Below, one piece after another: positions 1 through 5,063 of a stretch of 5,063 bases of DNA (the first letter of the stretch is position 1; each line of letters opens with the position of its first letter). Origin of the DNA: an uncultured Microbacteriaceae bacterium (lineage in GTDB: Bacteria > Actinomycetota > Actinomycetes > Actinomycetales > Microbacteriaceae); NCBI GenBank assembly GCA_903882245.1, contig CAIRWJ010000139.1, forward strand, positions 1 to 5,063. The letters run 5' to 3'. The notes below the pieces were generated by a model. It worked only from the letters and a program-made list of their open reading frames with translations, made no database searches and had not been told where the DNA came from. A program made the translations under genes and the position numbers.

Positions 1-180
1 AACTCTTTCAACGCAAAGAACAATCTGGAAGTTGCGGGAAAAAGTTTTGAGATTTTCGATATCTCCAAGATTGACGGAGCTTCAAATCTTCCTTTCTCGC
101 TCAAAATTTTATTAGAAAATCTGCTTCGTACCGAAGATGGCGCCAACATCACTGCCGATCACATCAAGGCGTTAGCCAAC
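1..180 (+). other. AT-rich 5' end of acnA with three TTA leucine codons
   Basis: By hand count, bases 1-120 contain 42 G or C (35%), against about 58% in a sample line further into the gene (541-600). The next 60 bases are 55%. TTA leucine codons occur in frame at 109-111, 112-114 and 172-174, and reading the rest of acnA, dxs and the fadB-like fragment I found no other. Low GC just after a start codon often keeps the mRNA open for ribosome loading. That is the simplest explanation, since the encoded protein is normal aconitase sequence. A recombination junction or a mutation-biased patch is a less likely alternative. Confidence 0.6.
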
Positions 181-2667
181 TGGGATCCAGCTACTGAACC
201 AGATACTGAAATTCAATTCACTCCAGCCCGCGTTGTGATGCAGGATTTCACCGGTGTCCCGTGCATCGTCGACCTCGCGACGATGCGCGAAGCCGTTGCA
301 GAACTGGGTGGAGACCCCAAAAAGATCAACCCGCTCGCTCCCGCTGAGCTAGTCATCGACCACTCCGTCATTGCCGATTTGTTTGGTCGTGAAGATGCGT
401 TCGAGCGAAACGTCGAAATCGAATATGAGCGAAATGGCGAGCGCTACCAATTCCTTCGATGGGGTCAAACGGCGTTCGACAATTTCAAGGTGGTTCCACC
501 CGGAACGGGAATCGTCCACCAGGTCAACATCGAGAACCTCGCCAAAGTCGTCTACACCCGGGATGTTGATGGTGAAACCCTGGCGTTCCCCGACACGTGT
601 GTCGGCACAGATTCCCACACCACCATGGTGAATGGGCTCGGAGTACTCGGGTGGGGAGTCGGCGGCATTGAAGCCGAAGCCGCCATGCTCGGTCAGCCCG
701 TCTCGATGCTGATTCCGCGCGTTGTCGGGTTCAAACTCACCGGCGACATCCCTTCGGGTATCACTGCTACGGACGTCGTGCTCACCATCACGGAGATGCT
801 CCGAGCACACGGCGTTGTGGGGAAATTCGTTGAATTCTATGGCAAAGGCGTGGGACAGGTCCCGCTGGCGAACCGCGCGACCATCGGAAACATGAGCCCA
901 GAATTCGGCTCGACCGCCGCGATGTTCCCCGTCGATCAGGTAACGGTCGACTACCTCAAACTGACCGGTCGACCGTCTGAAACGTTGTCTCTCGTCGAGG
1001 AGTACGCCAAGGCGCAGGGACTGTGGCACAACCCCGACCTAGAACCAATTTTCTCAGAGTATCTCGAACTCGATCTCTCGTCGGTCGTACCGTCGATCGC
1101 GGGCCCGAAGCGTCCGCAGGACCGCATTGAACTGGACAAGGCCAAGAAGACCTTCGCGCAAGACCTCGTCGCGTACGGAGCCGGTAAAGCCGCGGATGTG
1201 TCTATGGACGGCGAGCACTTCACTGTCGACAACGGTCACGTCGCAATCGCAGCAATCACGTCGTGTACCAACACGTCAAACCCTTCTGTCATGCTCGCGG
1301 CCGGACTTCTCGCGCGGAATGCGGTGGCTAAGGGCCTCGTGTCCAAGCCATGGGTCAAGACAACACTTGCCCCTGGCTCCAAAGTCGTGACTGACTATTA
1401 CGAAAAGGCCGGCCTCATGGACGACCTCGAAGCGTTGGGCTTTTATCTCGTTGGCTACGGTTGCACAACGTGTATCGGAAACTCTGGGCCACTCCTTCCC
1501 GAGATTTCGGCCGCTGTGAACGACAACGATCTTGCGGTGACCGCCGTGTTGTCGGGAAACCGCAACTTTGAGGGCCGAATCAACCCCGACGTTAAAATGA
1601 ATTACCTCGCGTCACCTCCCCTCGTGATTGCGTATGCACTTGCAGGAACAATGAATTTCGATTTTGAGAAGGATGCTCTCGGTCAGGACACCGATGGGCA
1701 TGACGTGTACCTCGCTGACATCTGGCCGTCGGCCGCCGAGGTACAAAAAACAATCGATTCGTCAATTGACACAGAGATGTTTGTTCGTCAGTACGCGTCG
1801 GTTTTCGACGGTGACGACCGTTGGAAGTCCATTCCTACGCCGATTGGCAACGTTTTTGAGTGGGACCCGAAATCGACCTATGTTCGCAAGCCTCCCTACT
1901 TTGATGGAATGACGGTTGCGACGACGCCGGTTTCCGACATCACTGGGGCACGGGTCCTTGCGCTTCTGGGCGACTCGGTGACAACGGATCACATTTCACC
2001 AGCCGGTTCAATCAAAGCGGACACGCCAGCGGGGAAGTACCTGCAGGCGAACGGTGTCGAACGCGGTGACTTCAACTCGTACGGTTCCCGACGCGGAAAT
2101 CACGAGGTGATGATCCGAGGGACCTTCGCGAATATCCGTCTCAAGAACCAGTTGCTGGATGGCGTCGAAGGTGGTTACACGCGGGACTTCACCACGGCCG
2201 CGGGTGACCAATCATTCATTTATGACGCCTCCCAGAATTATCAGCAGGCGGGAACTCCACTCGTCATCCTTGCGGGCAAAGAGTACGGCTCTGGTTCCAG
2301 CCGAGACTGGGCCGCGAAGGGCACCAGCCTCTTGGGAGTCAAGGCTGTCATTGCGGAGTCGTTCGAGCGAATTCACCGGTCGAATCTGATTGGTATGGGA
2401 GTTATTCCACTTCAGTTCCCGGTTGGCCATAACGCTGAATCTCTGGGGCTGACCGGTTGCGAAGAGTTCTCGTTCACGGGTATTGACGAACTCAATGCGG
2501 GGACTACTCCGGGCACGGTTCGGGTTGTCGCCTCGCCGACGGAACACTCTGCATCAAGCGCGACGGTGATTGAATTCGATGCTGTCGTTCGCATTGACAC
2601 ACCCGGCGAAGCCGACTACTACCGCAATGGCGGAATACTCCAGTACGTTTTGCGATCGCTCCTTTAG
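1..2667 (+). CDS. acnA: Aconitate hydratase (aconitase A, IRP1/AcnA type), N-terminus cut by window edge
   Basis: Cytosolic [4Fe-4S] enzyme of the TCA cycle that interconverts citrate and isocitrate through cis-aconitate. The frame is open from base 1 and reads as the family N-terminus ([11 protein letters not shown], then [10 protein letters not shown]), so the ATG at 235 is internal; by family comparison only a handful of residues are missing. The window holds 888 residues, numbered here from base 1. The catalytic domains 1-3 come first: [12 protein letters not shown] near residue 82, TDSHTT at 203-208, and the three cluster cysteines C422 (SCTNTSNPS), C488 and C491 ([12 protein letters not shown]), with the same 66/3 spacing as in IRP1. 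After a linker comes the swivel domain, with [10 protein letters not shown] from 661, [16 protein letters not shown] at 698-713 and the active-site loop [11 protein letters not shown] at 764-774. The end ([21 protein letters not shown]) is typical, so the C-terminus is intact. The gene probably leads an operon with dxs, 6 bases downstream. The first 120 bases are notably AT-rich. All expected catalytic motifs are present, so function is very likely. The promoter lies outside the window. Confidence 0.97.
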   Translation, partial: NSFNAKNNLEVAGKSFEIFDISKIDGASNLPFSLKILLENLLRTEDGANITADHIKALANWDPATEPDTEIQFTPARVVMQDFTGVPCIVDLATMREAVAELGGDPKKINPLAPAELVIDHSVIADLFGREDAFERNVEIEYERNGERYQFLRWGQTAFDNFKVVPPGTGIVHQVNIENLAKVVYTRDVDGETLAFPDTCVGTDSHTTMVNGLGVLGWGVGGIEAEAAMLGQPVSMLIPRVVGFKLTGDIPSGITATDVVLTITEMLRAHGVVGKFVEFYGKGVGQVPLANRATIGNMSPEFGSTAAMFPVDQVTVDYLKLTGRPSETLSLVEEYAKAQGLWHNPDLEPIFSEYLELDLSSVVPSIAGPKRPQDRIELDKAKKTFAQDLVAYGAGKAADVSMDGEHFTVDNGHVAIAAITSCTNTSNPSVMLAAGLLARNAVAKGLVSKPWVKTTLAPGSKVVTDYYEKAGLMDDLEALGFYLVGYGCTTCIGNSGPLLPEISAAVNDNDLAVTAVLSGNRNFEGRINPDVKMNYLASPPLVIAYALAGTMNFDFEKDALGQDTDGHDVYLADIWPSAAEVQKTIDSSIDTEMFVRQYASVFDGDDRWKSIPTPIGNVFEWDPKSTYVRKPPYFDGMTVATTPVSDITGARVLALLGDSVTTDHISPAGSIKADTPAGKYLQANGVERGDFNSYGSRRGNHEVMIRGTFANIRLKNQLLDGVEGGYTRDFTTAAGDQSFIYDASQNYQQAGTPLVILAGKEYGSGSSRDWAAKGTSLLGVKAVIAESFERIHRSNLIGMGVIPLQFPVGHNAESLGLTGCEEFSFTGIDELNAGTTPGTVRVVASPTEHSASSATVIEFDAVVRIDTPGEADYYRNGGILQYVLRSLL

Positions 2668-2676
2668 GCCGCCATG
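2660..2676 (+). promoter_or_regulatory. acnA-dxs junction with weak ribosome binding site
   Basis: Only six bases (GCCGCC, 2668-2673) separate the acnA TAG stop (2665-2667) from the dxs ATG. There is no good Shine-Dalgarno match; the nearest is a short AGG at 2666-2668 that overlaps the acnA stop, five bases before the ATG. There is no room for a terminator or for a promoter between the genes. I infer that dxs is translated from the acnA transcript, largely by re-initiation of ribosomes finishing acnA, unless a promoter lies inside acnA. The dxs start itself is supported by family N-terminal homology. Confidence 0.5.
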
Positions 2677-4575
2677 TTGTTGTCAAAAATCTCCGCGCCC
2701 AGCGACGTCAAGAACTTGACGTTGGTCGAATGCGAGAAACTGTCGCAGGAAATTCGCGACTTTCTGATCGACTCTGTTTCGCTAACCGGCGGTCACCTCG
2801 GACCGAATCTCGGGGTCGTCGAGTTGACGGTCGGACTTCATCGTGTTTTCGATTCACCGAACGATCCATTTATTTGGGATACGGGACACCAGTCGTATGT
2901 TCATAAAATTCTGACCGGTCGACGAGACTTCTCGCATCTCCGCGAAGCAGGTGGACTGGCCGGTTACCCGCAGCGCTCGGAATCGGTCCATGACATCGTT
3001 GAATCGAGCCACGCATCGAGTTCACTGTCGTGGGCAGATGGAATTTCCAAGGCGTTCGAAATGACGGGACAGTCAGACCGCCACGTTATCGCGGTGATTG
3101 GCGATGGTGCGTTGACCGGGGGAATGACGTGGGAAGCGCTCAATAACATTTCGCACGACAACTCGCGCAAGCTCGTGGTCGTTGTCAATGACAACGGACG
3201 TTCGTATGCACCGACAATCGGCGGGGTCGCACGATTCCTATCGGATGTGCGTACTCGACCGTCTTATCGGACCCTTCACCGTGTGTCATGGGCCATCACG
3301 AAGCGACTCGGTGGACCTGCTCGTGCGCTGTATCGCGGAATTAGGGGCGGGGTTCACGGGTTCCTCTCTCGTTTCACGAACAATGAGGCCCTGTATTCAA
3401 ACCTCGACATCAAATACATCGGGCCTGTGGACGGTCACAACATGAGGGATGTCGAGCGCGCGCTAGAACAGGCCAAGGATTACGGTAGCCCTGTCATCGT
3501 TCACGTCATCACCGAGAAGGGTCGAGGCTACGAGCCGGCCAGGCTCAACGAAGCTGACCAGTTCCACGCGATTGGTGCATTTGACCCTGTGACCGGTGAA
3601 GAAAACGGCGGCGGCGGACAGTCGTGGACAACGGTGTTCGCGGACGAACTGGTCGAACTCGCGCGGCAGAACGAGGCAATTGTGGGGATCACGGCGGCAA
3701 TGCTGCGCCCAACAGGACTCTCCGCAATGGCGGAGGTATTCCCCGATCGCGTCTTTGATGTCGGGATTGCAGAACAACACGCCACCACGAGCGCAGCGGG
3801 GATGGCTTTTGGTGGCTTGCATCCCGTGGTTGCGGTCTATGCGACCTTCATGGGTCGCGCCTTTGATCAGGTGCTCATGGATGTTGCGCTTCACAAGGCC
3901 GGAGTGACGTTCGTCCTCGACCGATCGGGTGTGACGGGGCCGGATGGCGCGTCACACCACGGAATGTGGGACCTGGCCATGTTGCAGATTGTTCCGGGAA
4001 TTCGAATCGCCGCTCCTCGGGATGCGTCGACCTTGCGCGAGGAACTCGCTGAATCGGTCGTGGTCAACGACGGCCCCACTGTCGTTCGTTTTCCCAAGGG
4101 GAACGTCGTCGAGAGCATTCCTGCACATCGCCGGACCGGCGACGGTGTGGACGTGCTCCGTGAGGATTCAACTCACGATGTGCTCATTGTCGCGGTCGGA
4201 GCGATGGCGCCCCTAGCACTTGACGTCGCGGAGCGGCTTGCGGCGTCCGGGATTGGCTCCACGGTTGTTGATCCACGCTGGGTGATTCCGGTCGCATCAT
4301 CGATTGTTGATTTTGCCCGCGATCACCGAATTGTCGTGTCGATAGAGGACGGCATTCGCGTAGGAGGTGTTGGAACACGCATCCGACAGGAACTCCGTCA
4401 CGCTGGTGTCGATACTGGCGTAGACGAACTCGGTCTGCCCGATGAATTTCTCGAACACGACACTCGCGGGAATATTCTGTCAAGGGTTGGTCTCACACCC
4501 GATGCCATCGCGACAAAAATTGTGAGCCAACTCAGCGGGTCGACGGTACCCAAGGCGAAGCCAAAGAAACGTTAG
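2674..4575 (+). CDS. dxs: 1-deoxy-D-xylulose-5-phosphate synthase
   Basis: Cytosolic thiamine-diphosphate enzyme that condenses pyruvate with D-glyceraldehyde-3-phosphate, releasing CO2, to give 1-deoxyxylulose-5-phosphate. This is the first and often flux-setting step of the MEP pathway to isoprenoids, and the product also feeds thiamine and pyridoxal synthesis in many bacteria. At 633 residues it is full length for the family. Domain I carries GGHLGPNLG (His41), WDTGHQSYVHK (His72), the diphosphate/metal motif GDG (143-145) with its partner NDN (172-174), and YIGPVDGH near 248-255. A glycine-rich linker (312-315) precedes domain II, which has the catalytic Glu367 in GIAEQHA, DRSG (416-419), GPDGASHHG (422-430) and VRFPKGN (471-477). 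Domain III is a transketolase C-terminal fold with VSIEDGIRVGGVGTRI (555-570). The protein ends in a short basic tail (PKAKPKKR). The ATG at 2674 begins LLSKISAPSDVKNL, matching the usual actinobacterial start. DRSG replaces the more common DRAG. The gene follows acnA by six bases and overlaps the stop of the convergent fadB-like gene. Confidence 0.97.
   Translation: MLLSKISAPSDVKNLTLVECEKLSQEIRDFLIDSVSLTGGHLGPNLGVVELTVGLHRVFDSPNDPFIWDTGHQSYVHKILTGRRDFSHLREAGGLAGYPQRSESVHDIVESSHASSSLSWADGISKAFEMTGQSDRHVIAVIGDGALTGGMTWEALNNISHDNSRKLVVVVNDNGRSYAPTIGGVARFLSDVRTRPSYRTLHRVSWAITKRLGGPARALYRGIRGGVHGFLSRFTNNEALYSNLDIKYIGPVDGHNMRDVERALEQAKDYGSPVIVHVITEKGRGYEPARLNEADQFHAIGAFDPVTGEENGGGGQSWTTVFADELVELARQNEAIVGITAAMLRPTGLSAMAEVFPDRVFDVGIAEQHATTSAAGMAFGGLHPVVAVYATFMGRAFDQVLMDVALHKAGVTFVLDRSGVTGPDGASHHGMWDLAMLQIVPGIRIAAPRDASTLREELAESVVVNDGPTVVRFPKGNVVESIPAHRRTGDGVDVLREDSTHDVLIVAVGAMAPLALDVAERLAASGIGSTVVDPRWVIPVASSIVDFARDHRIVVSIEDGIRVGGVGTRIRQELRHAGVDTGVDELGLPDEFLEHDTRGNILSRVGLTPDAIATKIVSQLSGSTVPKAKPKKR
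4572..4575. other. Tail-to-tail overlap of dxs and fadB-like stop codons
   Basis: The plus-strand TTAG holds both stops: the dxs TAG at 4573-4575 and the minus-strand TAA read from 4574 down to 4572. The convergent genes therefore share four bases and have no intergenic spacer. I see no GC-rich hairpin followed by a T-run on either strand near the junction. Termination must then be Rho-dependent, or occur inside the opposing gene, or leave overlapping antisense 3' ends. Confidence 0.9.
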
Positions 4576-5063
4576 GCGAAGTCTAGGGTGGGGTGGAATA
4601 GTCCGCCCGCGGCTCGTTCGCTCGCTCCACAGGCGTCCAGGTACGGCGTCATTCCGCCTATCGCCGTTGGCCAGCCAGCGCCATTAATCATGCAGAGATC
4701 GATGTCGGTAATGGTCGCAACGACACTGGCGTCGAGCATAATCCGGACTTCGCGAGCAAGTGCGTCGACCATGCTGTTGTGGATTTCCTTGCCTGTAAGG
4801 AGTTGAGTTCCCTGAATCAGTGCGGCGAGATCCTCGCCCACCGAATCGGACGATGGGCGTGCGGTGACCGCCCGCAACGTGTCGCCGACGAAGAATCGAT
4901 CGGGCGCACTCGCATGCAGCGACTCCAACATCGAGAGAGAAACTTTCCGTCCAATCAGATCGATGAGGGCGAATGGAGTCATGGGAAGTCGGAGTGGCTC
5001 CAGGGCAGTGGAGATGTCCGTTGCGGTAACGCCGGTTTCGACGAGCCGCAGCGACTCACCAAG
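4572..5063 (-). CDS. fadB: 3-hydroxyacyl-CoA dehydrogenase (FadB/FadJ-type), C-terminal part, cut by window edge
   Basis: This is the C-terminal 163 residues of a fatty-acid beta-oxidation protein. In this family a crotonase (enoyl-CoA hydratase) domain is usually fused to an NAD-dependent 3-hydroxyacyl-CoA dehydrogenase, which oxidises L-3-hydroxyacyl-CoA to 3-ketoacyl-CoA. The frame is open to the right edge, so the ATG at 4982 is internal; the 27 codons before it (LGESLRLVETGVTATDIS, then LEPLRLPM) continue the homology. Recognisable pieces of the last helical dimerisation domain are LPMTPFALIDLIG, the helix around DALAREVRIMLD, TDIDLCMINGAGWP, and GGMTPYLDACGASER. Catalytic and NAD-binding residues lie outside the window, so activity cannot be judged. 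The stretch between DTLRAV and GTQLLTG looks short and lacks the aromatic W/Y-rich segment I expect in actinobacterial homologues. Transcription converges on dxs. From recalled actinobacterial gene order, a thiolase (fadA) would be expected further right, outside the window. The symbol is by family; fadJ or fadN are alternatives. Confidence 0.82.
   Translation of the reverse strand, partial: LGESLRLVETGVTATDISTALEPLRLPMTPFALIDLIGRKVSLSMLESLHASAPDRFFVGDTLRAVTARPSSDSVGEDLAALIQGTQLLTGKEIHNSMVDALAREVRIMLDASVVATITDIDLCMINGAGWPTAIGGMTPYLDACGASERAAGGLFHPTLDFA

Noticed and set aside
235..237. ATG at 235 as the acnA start
   Set aside because: The frame stays open to base 1 and the upstream 78 codons match the aconitase N-terminus, so the true start is left of the window.
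961..973. A 13-base exact repeat (CTGACCGGTCGAC) shared with 2911-2923
   Set aside because: Both copies are in frame and encode the common peptide LTGR plus one residue in unrelated genes; coincidence through codon preference is enough.
349..1029. Long antisense open frame (226 codons) opposite acnA
   Set aside because: It lies wholly inside a clearly conserved aconitase region, its translation resembles no family I know, and long antisense frames are common in moderately GC-rich genes.
2668..2676. GCCGCCATG resembling a eukaryotic Kozak context
   Set aside because: The gene content and organisation are bacterial; the resemblance is chance.
3463..3894. Antisense open frame (143 codons) opposite dxs
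   Set aside because: It is fully within conserved dxs catalytic sequence, with no recognisable domain; best explained as a codon-bias shadow.
4537..4551. Small inverted repeat GGGT/ACCC near the end of dxs as a terminator
   Set aside because: The stem is only four base pairs with a seven-base loop and no T-run follows; it is inside coding sequence.
4980..4982. ATG (minus strand) at 4982 as the start of a small 136-residue gene
   Set aside because: The 27 codons upstream continue 3-hydroxyacyl-CoA dehydrogenase homology to the window edge, so this is an internal methionine of a longer protein.
1..5063. Search for a novel system, mobile element, CRISPR array, tRNA or riboswitch
   Set aside because: All but six bases belong to three well-known metabolic genes, and no repeats, RNA folds or unrecognised conserved genes remain to be explained.

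Overview
The window is an ordinary, very densely coded stretch of housekeeping chromosome. It most likely comes from an actinobacterium (Actinomycetota), and protein wording and gene order make a Microbacteriaceae-like member of the Micrococcales my best guess. The basis is the actinobacterial style of the 1-deoxyxylulose-5-phosphate synthase (WDTGHQSYVHK, SYAPTIGG, GPDGASHHGMWD), the IRP1/AcnA-type aconitase, and the gene order aconitase - dxs - convergent fatty-acid beta-oxidation dehydrogenase, which I recall from actinobacterial genomes. GC content, judged by eye, is in the high 50s percent. That is moderate for the phylum and would fit a compact or aquatic lineage, but species and genus cannot be read from this sequence.

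Layout: (1) 1-2667, plus strand, is aconitate hydratase AcnA. It is complete except for a few N-terminal residues cut off by the window edge. The internal ATG at 235 is not the real start, because the frame is open and homologous from base 1. (2) 2668-2673 is a 6-base gap and the only non-coding DNA in the window. (3) 2674-4575, plus strand, is a complete dxs, the first enzyme of the MEP isoprenoid pathway, probably co-transcribed with acnA. (4) 4572-5063, minus strand, is the C-terminal part of a FadB/FadJ-type 3-hydroxyacyl-CoA dehydrogenase of beta-oxidation. It runs off the right edge and converges on dxs, with the two stop codons overlapping within four bases (TTAG).

The three genes belong to central carbon metabolism. 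The beta-oxidation dehydrogenase leads towards acetyl-CoA, which enters the TCA cycle where aconitase isomerises citrate. Dxs drains pyruvate and glyceraldehyde-3-phosphate into isoprenoid precursors. No direct biochemical coupling between AcnA and Dxs is shown by the sequence; the shared unit looks like a housekeeping operon.

I found no RNA gene, mobile element, CRISPR array, riboswitch or convincing terminator, and no sign of a novel system. The points most worth a second look are the AT-rich, TTA-containing 5' end of acnA, the near-total absence of intergenic DNA, the stop-codon overlap of dxs with the convergent gene, the weak ribosome binding site of dxs, and small sequence variations in Dxs and the FadB-like protein.
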